NCBI GenBank assembly: GCA_000231825.2
Contig: JH720379.1
Location: forward strand, 51,659 to 113,894
Reading direction: 5' to 3'
Length of the DNA: 62,236 bases
Source of the DNA: Tetrahymena elliotti 4EA
Taxonomy: Eukaryota; Ciliophora; Oligohymenophorea; Hymenostomatida; Tetrahymenidae
This document shows positions 49,612 through 60,692 of the stretch, one piece after another. Positions within the stretch are counted from its first letter, which is position 1; each line of letters opens with the position of its first letter. Under the pieces are notes generated by a model. The model did no database searches. It worked only from the letters and a program-made list of their open reading frames with translations, and was not told the DNA's origin. A program made the translations under genes and the position numbers.

Positions 49612-50739
49612 TCAAATTTAATAAGAAACTAATCTTTTCATTTTGAAAATGTTCTTTTTTTATACTAAATTGAAAATTGAAATAGTTATGAGGTTGTCTA
49701 ATTTTTTTAAGAGTTGCAATCCTTCCGTTTTGATTTCACCAGAGAAGATTTTCAAATGCTAGATATTATACAGGTGATTAATTTAAGCTTCTTCAAATTA
49801 AATTGTATCCGTATAATTATGATATGTTAATAATTATATTTATGTTTTATTTGAAATAATTTATGAAATTTCTGAGAATTAAATTTCATTAAATTTATAG
49901 AAATAGATTGAAAACTCAGAAACTGATTTTAGTTAAGATAATCCCAGATCTAGAAATCTAAATAAATATCTATCAGTTTCTAAAACTTTGACATTTAATT
50001 ATTTTAGATTTTCTAAGAAAGGTATTTGCTTATTCAAAAATGTATCAAAAGCTACTTAGTCAGTCTTGTCTATGATCAGACTAAGCTTTCTTAAGCTTGT
50101 TAGAGATTTAATATTCTGAATAGTATTTAGAATTTCTAATGAACTTTCAAGAAATTCACAATTTTAAAGATTAATATTAACTAATTTTTGTTAATTGAGA
50201 AGTTAGCTACAAAGCAAAAACTTTAATTTCTTTAAATGATTAATACAAAATATTTGTTCTAATATTTTATAAGCATCCAATTTATTTTCAGAACTTATTT
50301 TAAGTTGAAACTCTTAGATATTCTCATTCCTTTTTACATCTTCTAATATTAAGTGAATATGCTTCTAACAAATTTCTTTAAATTTTAGTGAAAGCTTTGT
50401 TAGAGTTTTTGAAAAACATTTTCTCAAGTAATCAATTTATTCTTTGTTTAATGCTTTCTCTATTAAATCTAATTTGAATTATGCAAAATTATTTTGAGCT
50501 GTAATACCTTTCTATAAACAGTTTAAGAATAAACCAAAATTTGATGAATAATAACCTTAAATTTTAATTAATTCAACTGTGTTTATTTTCTTTAAACACT
50601 CAACTAGATGCAAAAATTCCTTCTGAATTGTAGTCTTGATGGAAAAAATTATTTAAGTTTTTCCTACAAAATCTTAAATTTCATTTATTCTAGAAAAGTC
50701 CTTTAAGTCTTAAATTCTGTTTACTCTCATCCTACCCAT
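49612..50739 (-). CDS. leucine-rich repeat-like protein, tandem copy A, 375 aa
   Basis: Single open exon of 376 codons, TGA at 49612-49614, start MGRMRVNRIQDLKDFSR. Irregular leucine-rich repeats occupy most of the protein, with LxxLxL-type strands about every 25-35 residues (LTKLSLKFKE, LKKLKFLLC, LVNINLQNCEF, LRKLSLIIDK, LKQLNVKVLE, IQHLKIFSGE). A leucine-rich module of this type is usually a protein-interaction surface. No signal peptide or membrane segment is seen. It is the first of four copies in the same orientation, and flanking spacer is copied along with the gene. In ciliates similar repeats are often attached to protein kinases; two kinases follow 6 kb away, but this copy has no kinase domain. 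Confidence 0.8.
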
Positions 50740-51607
50740 TTTATATTGACTTACTTTTTTTATTTTTAAACAAAAAATTCAAATGACTTACTTACTTCGT
50801 TGAATCTTTTTTAATTAATTTATCACTTAATAATTTTTAGAGTAATTCCATTTAAATATTCAAAGACTTTAAGAATCTAATCAGCTTATAATTTAATTAG
50901 AAAAAATTTATTTTGAAATTAGCTTATCAGGCTCTGATGTTCAGATTGGCACTAAAGTATGATTAGAATAAATACTTTCGTCAGAAAAATTAATGAAATA
51001 ATTTGATTTCCCACTTATTAAATTCCAAATTTATAATTAAACTATGGTTGGAAGTAGGCTAAGACTACCATTATAACAAGATTAGTAAATTGAAAATATA
51101 AATATTGATATAAATCACATTTAAAACAATTTTTTTTAAATTACCAAACTAATTTGATATTTGAATTGATTTAATCTTTTTTAATTATCAAAATAAAAGC
51201 ATTTTTTAAAAATTAAAACAAATTGATAATATTTCTTATTAACAAAGAATTACTAAAATTTATTTTGTATCTATTAGATATTTCGGAGGTATATTTTATT
51301 AAATATCTTATTATTTTTCAATATCATCCATCTGATTATGTTTTGCATAAAATTACAGTAAAACTTGTAGGTAATATTTAATAAATAGATTTAACGAACC
51401 ATGATAAATTATGGCAATTTTTTTAATTTTGTTAACAAGAATATTCATACAATTGAAGTTATTCAATTCTTTTATTATGATATTTTTTCAACTTTTGTAT
51501 TTTAAAAAATATTTCAAAAGAAAACGATATTTTGTAAATTTTGATCAAAATTTAAATAATAAAAACAAATAAAATAAACACAAATTTAAATTACAATTCT
51601 TTTAATA
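50740..51607. other. duplicated spacer between copies A and B
   Basis: Part of the tandem duplication unit. A stretch near 50915-51030 (AACTTATCAGGCTCTGATG-like, then AATAAATACTTTC and a TTTCCCACTT string) recurs at about 52675-52800. A stretch near 50805-50880 recurs at about 54740-54810 and 55760-55830. Confidence 0.65.
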
Positions 51608-52520
51608 TCAAAATTAAGTTTTGTAAGAAACTAATCTTTTCATTTTAAAAATGTGCTTTTTTTCTTATAAATCCAACAATTAAATAGTGATTAGATTGTT
51701 TAATTTCTTTAATAATTTCAATCCTTCTGGGATGATTTTGTCATCCAAGAACTCTAAATGCTAGATGTTAGAAAGGTGATTAATTAAAGTTTCTTCAAAT
51801 TTAATTAACCTAAAATTAGAATATGATAATAACTTTATTTAATTTTTATTTGAATTAATATTGCCAATTTCTGAGAATTTAATTCCTTTAACTTTGATTG
51901 AAAATTCATTTACTAATTTCAGTTAAGATAGCCCCAAATCTAGAAATCTAAATATATCTCCATCAGTTTCAAAATCTATGACATTTAATTACTTTAGATT
52001 ATCTAAGAAAGGTATTTGCTTGTTCAAAAATGTATCTAAAGCTACTTAGCCAGTTTTGTTTATTATCAAACTAAGCTTTCTTAAGCTTGTTTGAGATTTA
52101 ATATTTTGAATAGTATTAAAAATTTCTAATGAACTTTCAAGAAATTCACAATTTTAAAGATTAATATTAACTAATTTTTCTTAATTGAGAAATTAGTTAG
52201 GTAACAAAAACTTTAATTTCTTTAAATGATTAATGCAAAATATTTGTTCTAATATTTTCTAAGCATCCAATTTATTTTCATAACTTATTTTAAGTTGAAA
52301 CTCTTAGATATTCTCATTACATTTTACATCTTCTAAAATTAATTCAACATGTTTCTAACTAATTTTTTAAAATTTAATGAAAGCTGTGTTAGATTTTTTC
52401 AAAAACGTTTTCTTAAGTAATTAATTTCTTGTTTGTTTAATTCTTGTAAATTTAATTTGAACAAAGTGAAATTATTTTGAGTTTTAAGTCCTTGATATAA
52501 AGGTTATAAGAATAAACTTA
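51608..52520 (-). pseudogene. leucine-rich repeat-like gene, tandem copy B (5'-truncated, broken)
   Basis: Strongly similar to copies A and C over their last ~300 codons. Relative to A, the codon for Ser in KCFSKTLTK is TGA (52397-52399 region). A 1-bp deletion follows in the next 30 bp (TTAAATTTTAAAAAATTAG). The first ~70 codons are missing, replaced by unrelated AT-rich DNA. The downstream frame is open to TGA at 51608-51610 (LESSLEIFNTIQNIKSQT, LDNLKQLNVIDFETDGD), so decay is probably recent or the remnant is transcribed without a proper start. Confidence 0.75.
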
Positions 52521-53537
52521 AATCTTATTTTTTTTATAAATAAGAAAAATATAATTTTTATGAATAAAAAAAAATTAAAATTTTTTGAATTATTAGTAGA
52601 TTAAGTAGTTTGAATATATTAAAGTTTATTTTTTGAGCCAATTTTGTTTTTTATTAAAATTAGAAAAAAATTATCTTAAAATTAACTTATCAGACTCTGA
52701 TGTTTTCTAATTAGCACTAAACTTTAATTAGAATAAATACTTTCTTCAAAAAAATAAATTAAATAATTTAATTTCCCACTTTAGTTATTCCAAGTGAAAA
52801 AAATTAAGGTTTAATAGGCTAAGACAACCAACATAACAAGACAACTAAATTGGCAATAAAAGACAAGAAAATTGAGAAAATGAGAAAAATAAATCATCAT
52901 TTTAATCTTTTCAAAATCCTCTTTCTTTTAATAAAAGAAAATTTTAAAAATGAGTAATCAATGAGAAAAAACAAAGTAGTTATTTTTGAAGATTGAAAGA
53001 TATTTATTATTAAAATTTGAATTTTTTATGATTATTTCTTTTAGAAATCTCATTATAAAAATTTGGATTGCATTTTGATTTATTTTATATTATATTAAAA
53101 ACATAAAAATAGATAATTTACACACACTCCTTAATTATATATTAAGGTCTAAAATTGGCTAATTAAATTCTTAATAACTGATTATAGTATGTTCTTCCAA
53201 ATTCTTTCACTGAATTCATTTGTTTACCATGCATACTTTTTTGAAAACTTATTTCATGTGAGCTTAGATTAATAATATCTGAGCTCCTTGGAGAGTTAGT
53301 TATTAATATAAGATATTTTTATTTTTTTCAAAAAAAGATAAGTCTCATCAGATACCTCTCTAACACATATATACATAGATTAATGGGTGCATGTGGGCAT
53401 GGGATTTTGGGCTCCCTTAAGAGAATTACTTTTATTATTTATTAATTTAAATTTTATAATTATTTCATAAATTTATAAATTTTGGCAAAAATTTAATTAG
53501 TACAAACAAATAAAATACAATTTTTTCTTTTCAGATT
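52521..53537. other. duplicated and unique spacer between copies B and C
   Basis: Contains the recurring ~120-bp flank noted at 50.9 kb. Beyond it is about 700 bp of unique AT-rich DNA with one less AT-rich patch near 53376-53425 (GGGTGCATGTGGGCATGGG). No gene seen. Confidence 0.55.
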
Positions 53538-54683
53538 TCAAAATCCATTTTAAAAAGAAACTAATCTTTTAATTTTGAAAATGTACTTTTGCTTTATTTC
53601 ATATAAACCTATTAATTAAATAGTGATGAGGTTTTCTAATTTTTTTAAGAGTTCCCATCCTTCTGTGTTGGTAAAACCAGTGAAGATTTTCAAATGCTAG
53701 ATGTTAGAAAGGTGATCAATTAAAGTTTCTTCAAATTAAATTTAATTCATTTAATTTCTATATGATAATAACTTTATTTGTTTTTTATTTGAAATAATTT
53801 AGCAAATTTCAGAGAATTCAATTTTATTAAATCTTTCCAAATTTATTGAAAATTCATTAACTGATTTCAGTTAAGATAATCCCAAATCTAGAAATCTCAA
53901 AATATATCCTCTTATTTCTAAAACTTTGACATTTAATTATTTTATGTTATCTAAGAAAGGTATTTACTTTATTAAAAATGTGTCTAAAGTTACTTAATCA
54001 GTTTTGTCTATGATCAAACTAAGCTTTCTTAAGCTTGTTAGAGATTTAATATTTTGAATAGCATTTAAATTTTCTAATGAGCTTTCAAGAAATTCACAAT
54101 TTTAAAGATTCATATTAAATAATTTTTGTTAATTGAGAAGTTAGTTAGGTAACAAAAACTTTAATTTCTTTAAATGATTAATGCAAAATAGTTGTTCTAA
54201 TATTTTATAAACGTCTAATTTATTTTCATAACTTATTTTGAGTTGAAACTCTTAGATATTCTCATTGATTTTTACATCTTCTAAAATTAATTGAATAAGT
54301 TTCTAAGAAATTTTTTTAAATTTTAAACAAAGCTTTGTTAGATTTTTTGAAAAACATTTTCTTAAGTAATTCGTTTCTTGTTTGTTTAATTCTTTCCTTT
54401 CAAAACTTAATTTGAACTAAGAGAAATTATTTTGAGTTTTAAGGCCTTGCTATAAAGAGTTAAAGAATAAACTAAAATCTTATAGATAAACACTATGATC
54501 TTAAACTTTAATTAATTCAACTGTGTCTATTTCCTTTAAAATCTCAACTAAATACAAAAATTATTGACTAATCTGATTTGAAATGGAAAAATTTATTTAA
54601 GTTTTTCCTACAAAATCTTCAATTTTTTATAATCTAGAAAAGTCCTTTAAGTCTTCAATTTAGTTAGCTTTCACCCTTACCAT
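53538..54683 (-). CDS. leucine-rich repeat-like protein, tandem copy C, 381 aa
   Basis: Single open exon of 382 codons, TGA at 53538-53540, start MVRVKANQIEDLKDFSR. It is co-linear with copy A and shares most of its length at high identity (IQNIKSLTSLRKLSLIIDKT is the same in both). Differences are spread through the repeats (e.g. KVLEIRGYILRFLDLGL versus KVLETDRYLFRFLDLGL). Retention of a full frame in A and C but not in B and D suggests both are maintained. Function unknown; presumably an interaction module. No targeting signal seen. Confidence 0.8.
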
Positions 54684-55051
54684 TTTATATTGACTTATTT
54701 TTTTTATTTTTAAATAAAAGATTTAAATGACTTACTTCACTTAATTTTTTTAAATTAATTTATTACTTAATAATAGTTAAGGCAATACCGCCATTCAAAT
54801 ATTTAATGACTTGGGATCACTACTTTTTAAATAGTTTTTATAAATAAGAATAATTTATTTAATTTTACAATTTTTATAAATTCATCTCAAAAAAAAAAAA
54901 TTAAAAAATTAAAATTAAATAAAGATATTTTTTAAATTAAAAAATTTAGAAAAAATATTCAAATAAAAAACAATTTTTGTAAATTTTGATAAAAATTTAA
55001 ATAATAAAAACAAATAAAATAAACACAAACTAAATTACAATTTTATTGATA
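54684..55051. other. duplicated spacer between copies C and D
   Basis: AT-rich; its proximal part matches the upstream flank of copies A and D (TATTGACTTA, then a TTTATTTTTAAA string). Confidence 0.6.
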
Positions 55052-55701
55052 TCAAATATAATTTTTATAAGAAACTAATCTTTTCATTTTAAAGATATAT
55101 ATTTTTTCATCAACATCAATCAATTTAATAGTGAATGATATTGTTTAATTTCTTTAAGAATTTCAATCCTTCTGGTATGATTTTGTCATTCAAGAGTTCT
55201 AAATGCTAGATGCTAGACAGATGATTAACTAAAGCTTCATCAAATTAAATTTCCCCAAAATTAGATATTGATAAGAACTTTATTTAATTTTTATTTGAAA
55301 TAATTTAGCAAATTTCTGAGAATGAAGTTTTATTAAACTCTTAGAAATTGAAAATTCATTAACTAATTTCAGTTAAGATAACCCCAAATCTAGAAATCTA
55401 AATATATTTCCTTAATTAGCTTCTTGATTGTTTAATTCTTTCTTTTCAAAAATTAATTTGAACTAAGTGAAATTATTTTGATTTTTAAGGCCTTGCTATA
55501 AAGAGTTAAAGAATAAACTAATATCTTATGAATGACTCAATTCTTTAATTTTAATTAATTGTGTCTATTTTCTATAAACCTCTTTGCCAATTTAAATTTA
55601 AATGAAAAAACTTATTTAATTTTTTCCACAAAATCTCCAATTTCAATTAATCTAGAAAAGTCCTTTAAGTCGAAAATTTAGTTAGCTCTTATCCTTCCCA
55701 T
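55052..55701 (-). pseudogene. leucine-rich repeat-like gene, tandem copy D (internally deleted, broken)
   Basis: Starts like the intact copies (MGRIRANQIFDLKDFSR) but small deletions shift the frame into TGA after about 50 codons. About 480 bp corresponding to the central repeats is missing: the sequence jumps from the KQEIN-equivalent to FRFLDLGLSQLKLV. The end is recognisable up to TGA at 55052-55054. This is the most decayed of the four copies. Confidence 0.75.
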
Positions 55702-56433
55702 TTCAAATTGACTTACTTTTTTTATGTTTAAATAAAAAATTCAAATTACTTCTCTTAATTTTTTTTAATTAATAAATTAATTACTGAATAATTTTTAGAG
55801 CTATACCATTCAAATATTTAGTTACTTGGGATCTTAACTTTTTGAATGGTTATTATAAATTAGAATAATTTATTTAATTTTAAAAATTAAGGATAAAATT
55901 TTCCAAAAAATTATTTTTTTTCTTTGCTTAAATTTAAGAATTTACAAATAATTGATTTAAAATAAAGTAGAAACAAGGATGAATTAATTAAAAATTTAAA
56001 CACAATAAAAATGAATGTTATTAATCAAATCTGTTTTGAATAAGATATTTGCTTATAAATAATCTTCTATTTCTTATTTTGTTAAGTGGAGTTAAATTTA
56101 TTCCCAAACTTTTAAAAAAATTGAGAATTTAGAATTATATTAAGAAGACTAAATGTTAGTTATTTAGCATTTTTTATTTGTTTTGTAGATTTTTGATTTT
56201 ATCTTTATCAAAATGGAATGGGAGATTGTTTTAAAATATTTTCGAAATAATTTTTAATCATCTAATAGTATTTTAAATTGACTTATGAGAGATAAAACAA
56301 GTTTTACTTATTATAAATTTGCTTCTTGAAGCACTAAGTAGGTATAAATAAATATAATGACAAATGAAAGATTTGAGTTGCATTTTTCACAAGAATTATT
56401 ATATTATTTATTTTCCATTTTTTAGCAACTTAA
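55702..56433. other. spacer, no supported gene
   Basis: AT-rich. The first ~130 bp repeats the upstream flank of copies A and C; the rest is unique with no coding-like frame. Confidence 0.55.
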
Positions 56434-57218
56434 ATGAACTAAAAAGAGATAAAATTTGTGATAAATCTAAGTTTTATTGATTTTAATAAGCTGATAGAAG
56501 TAGTATTGAGTATATAGTTTTAAATACACAAAATCTAGAAGACAGATTTTTGTTGATTGATGAGGAATCATGCCAAAACTACTTAATTTATTTGATAATA
56601 TTTTCTATTATTTATTAAAACCAGTCTTTTTTAACTGAATGTCTTGAGCAGTTTCAAGTAAGAAATGACAAGATTCATCAAAGCCCATCTAATTAAGGTC
56701 GAATTTGCCTTTATTTAATAAGAAAAAATAATCAAAAAATAATAGCTTTAAATAATTATTTACCTATTGATAATGTTCAATTAAATGATCTCAAGCAAAT
56801 CGTTTACAATATTTTGATTTTTTTTCATGTTTTTTCTTTTTGTTATGAATATTAAATTCAGATTTATTCATTATTTGATTATTTAATTTTATAATTGAAA
56901 TTAAGTGAAATTTTAAAATAATTCATTCTAAATTAAACTCAAAGTCGGATGCAAATCTTTTACAATACTATGATTTTTTTCATGTATTTTCTTATTGTTC
57001 TGAATATTACAGCTTTATTCATTATTTGATTAATTAATTTTATATGAAAAGCAAATGCATTAGCTTTATTATCTGATAAATATAAAAGAGGATATTAAAA
57101 AGAGGAATTAGTAGATTTGTTGGCATAAATCTTAGATAAAAGCTATTTTTAGAAAAGTTAGTAAAAATAAAGGAAAAGATTTAGTAAAAAAACTAAGTAA
57201 ATTTGGAAGTTATCTTGA
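56434..57218 (+). CDS. tentative small protein, ~184 aa, boundaries uncertain
   Basis: A clear coding-like stretch at 56491-56841 reads EYIVLNTQNLEDRFLLIDE, SFLTECLEQFQVRNDKIHQ and RICLYLIRKNNQKIIALN. A second at 57052-57218 reads NALALLSDKYKRGYQKEEL, VDLLAQILDKSYFQ and ends at TGA. Joining them through an intron starting GTTATG (phase 1) and prefixing 56434-56470 gives 555 bp, but that first junction would need a 20-bp intron, which is doubtful. The end lies only 8 bp before the kinase start, too close for independent ciliate genes, so these exons could belong to a longer kinase transcript. The intron holds a ~90-bp direct repeat (56799-56885 and 56951-57045). Confidence 0.35.
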
Positions 57219-57226
57219 AAAAGAAA

Positions 57227-60200
57227 ATGAGTGGTAAGTAAACAAAGAAGTAAATCGCTAATCTAATTACAGATTGTAGCATTAAGTTTATTAGTGTGAA
57301 GAGATTTTTTGATCTCATGAAGATTTAGCAAAATCATTACACAGATTTTACATATGCAGGTAATGGAGCTTTTGCATTTGTTCTAAAAGCAACTAACAAG
57401 CAAATTTAGAAAACTGTAGCCCTTAAAGTTGTTGAATGTGAAAATAGTGACCTTGTTGGAATGGAATCCGTACTCAGAGAATATGAATTGCTGGAAAAAT
57501 TTGCAAGTAAGTATATTGTTAAGGTTTACAATTGTTTCTTTTTGACAGATGATGATGAATCAGATGATAGAAATGAAGAAGAAGAAGATGATGATGATCA
57601 AATTGCTCAAAACAAAATGAAGAAATTGAAAAATTAGAGAAAGGTCTTCTTTGTCATTGAATTAGAGTTTTGCGAAAGTAAATTTTTTACTATTTTCCAT
57701 TTTTTTTTTTGAGTTAAATGACATTTAAGAAGGATTAAATAATAATTTATCATATTATTATTTTATATTAATATTGATGAGGCTTTTAATTGATTTGCTC
57801 TACCTTTTGTATGATTTTAATTTAATTTGAATGAAAATCAAAGAAGATTTTCTTTTTATTTTTTATTAAGGTTGATCTTTGTAAAAATTTTTTTTTGCTT
57901 TTTTAATTTCTTTGTTTCGCCATTTTTCTATGAGGAATTTGTAATGGCTCTCAATACATTTTTTTCATGTATTTTACAAAGCAAAAATTTAAAGAAAACG
58001 CATTCAAAATCTCTTTGTTTTTCATTTTTTTTTTCACACACTTTAAGAATCACAACTTAACTTTAATTTTAAAGTTACCTATAATTTCCAAAGAAAAGCA
58101 ATTATTTTTAAGTAGTACTGCAATCATTTTAAATCCCTCATCAAAATTATATAGATTTAACATATCTTCCTTACTTTTTAAGGGAAAATATCTTCATTTT
58201 TTAAATTCTTTAAATTTTTCTATCAAATATTAAAACATTTTTTAGGCAATAAGTTAAATAAAATAAAGGTAAGTTTTAGACTTATATCAAATTAATCAAC
58301 ATCCTATTAAAGAATGCTTAAAACTATACCTAAATCAAACATCATACTCAAATATGATGTGAATAAGACTAATAGAATTATGAATAATCTTCATAAATTT
58401 TATTTATTGATAAAAAAATATTACTCCTTTTCATTATAAACTATTTTTAAGAAAGGAAGTATGCCAAATTTTTTTATCAACATCTAATTCAACATATTCC
58501 CTTGAATGCAAAATTCAAAAATGCATTTTTTGATATTTTTAAATAAAAGCATTATTAAACCATTATCATTTCTCTTTGGATTTTAAAACTCCATTTTTTT
58601 AAGTCTAACAAGAGCAAAACTAGAAAAATTAACAGAAAAAACTTATAAATAATTATTAAATAGAAAGAAAAACTAAAGGAGTATTTAAACTACATAATGC
58701 CTTAAATAGATAAATTCTTCAAAAAAAAAGAAGCAGAAATCAAAAAGACCTTCTTCTAAAACAAATTTTTTTAAAAAAACGCCAATTTTTCATAATAATG
58801 ATACTATTTTAGCTAAAATTTGATAAAAAAAGCTGAGATCATATCTATTTCTACAATACTTACATTAATCTTTCACAAGAGATACTGATTTAATTTGTGA
58901 AATAGATATTTTTAGGCTTTAAGACTTCAATTTTTAAAGTTAAACATAAAACTTTTTAATAGTCTATTAATAAAGTCAATAAACGAGTTATTTTAAGTAA
59001 GATTGAGTCCAATATGTTTCTAAAAGTGAAGAATTATTTGGTTTAGATATTAAAATAATTAATTTATTCACTCTTTTTACCTAAGAATGTCTAAACTAAT
59101 TTAATATTTGCCTAATTTTTTGTAAAAATTGGAGCTAAAAATACAGAAAAGTTAATGTTTTTGGCCAGGCTCTTTATTGAAAAGAAGAAGTCTTTAGATT
59201 AAATTAAAAAAATTGTTTTTTTAATCTAATTTTGATAAATTACCTACATCAGTTTACACTTTAGTTTCTAAAGCTAAAATTGAAAGGAAATTAGTTTTAA
59301 ACAAAAGATTTGGCTTGAAATACTCAAGAGATAATTTATTCTTATTCAATTGATTTGATAAAATTCGAATTTCTTTAAAAAAATTTATTTCTCTTAAGCT
59401 AAAAAGAGTTTTTCCACCTAAATTTTCTTAGATTTAGAACAAAATGACAGAAATTAAACAGATTACAATATCTTTAATAATTTCTATCTTTCTGATTAAA
59501 TATTTTATAGAGATAATAAAATATCTTAAATTAGATTAAAAACTAAATATTCTTGAGTCTAGTCTATTCTTGATTGACATTCAATGAAAAAATTCCTTCT
59601 AAATGAACTTATCTTTTGAGATTTTCAAATCAGAATTTTTTATTGCTCAAATAAATATTAAGGATAATTTATTTTTTTATTTTAAAACATGAAGCTGATA
59701 TCATTTACATCAATTAACTAATATAATAAAATTAATTTTTTAAACTAATTTTTATTAAATATGAATAGAGAATCTAGAGACCTTTATCATGGAATGCAGA
59801 GCTAAAAAAATTGTTCCATCATAGTAACATAAAGAAATCATGCTAATTTAGATGTTAGACTCTCTTGCATATCTACATAGATTTGATATTGTTCACAGAG
59901 ATATTAAACCATCAAACTTTTTGATTTAGTTTGATCAAAATGGATCTCCCACAGTCAAAATATGTAATTTAATTTCTCATTTTTCAAAATAAAAACCCAC
60001 AATTCAAAAATAATTTGCAAATATAAATTTTTTAGGTGATTTAGCTTTTGCATCTGCTTTAAAGAATAACAAATCAAGGGTCACAGTATCTAAAACAGTA
60101 ACGAATATTTAAGAAAAACTTTAGTAACTTAATATTGATCTTTTATTTCTCAGAAAGGAACTTAGGCTTATTTCGCTCCAGAAGTTGAATTTGGAATTTG

Positions 60201-60664
60201 TAGAAAAGAAGTAATTTATTTTCAATTACCAAAATACAAGCCAATTTTATAAAATATTATTTTATTCAATCATAATTTAGTCAGACATCTTTTCACTAGG
60301 AATAGTTTTACTAGAACTAGACAACATAGCTACATTTAATTTCAACGATACTACTATTCACGACAGATATGATATAAGTTTAGGAAAAATCTATGTGAAC
60401 CATAAAATAGATAGATAATCTTCTCTTTACAACATAGCTAAATAATGTCTAAGTTATTAGTTTGAAAAACGTAAATCTGCTTTAGACTTGTTGATTGAAT
60501 TTATTCGTGAGAATCAACAATATCTGACAGTTAGTCTTTTTTCTATGTTTAATAAAGTATTATTAAAGCTTTCTAGATATTTTTAATTTATTAATCAAAT
60601 ACATTTAGAATTAATTAAAGCAGAATTCTTAGCAATTAAACTAGATGCAAAAAAGTATTATTGA
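57227..60664 (+). CDS. protein kinase with acidic insert, 369 aa, six exons
   Basis: Exons 57227-57233, 57273-57677, 59769-59963, 60036-60097, 60154-60210 and 60281-60664; 1110 bp, phases consistent. Eukaryotic kinase motifs in order: GNGAFAFV glycine loop, VALK with Lys-54, HRDIKPSN (180-187), CDLA (203-206) in place of DFG, GTQAYFAPE (225-233), and SDIFSLG (243-249). The catalytic Lys, HRD Asp and metal-binding Asp are all present, so it is probably active despite DLA. An acidic insert (DDDESDDRNEEEEDDDD, residues ~95-112) precedes the hinge. Likely cytosolic Ser/Thr kinase; substrate unknown. Intron 2 is 2091 bp, while the tandem paralogue has 57 bp at the same position and phase. The tiny first exon (MS|D) is the weakest part. 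Confidence 0.75.
57678..59768. other. 2.09-kb intron of the first kinase, possible inserted DNA
   Basis: Begins GTAAATTTTTTAC and ends ATGAATAG. It is AT-rich throughout with no coding-like frame on either strand; Phe-rich frames at 57827-58233 are poly-T artefacts. It separates the kinase N-lobe (VFFVIELEFCE) from the C-lobe (NLETFIMEC). No G-tract pair was seen inside. Confidence 0.6.
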
Positions 60665-60692
60665 ATATTCAGAGAAAAAGAAGAGTTAAATT

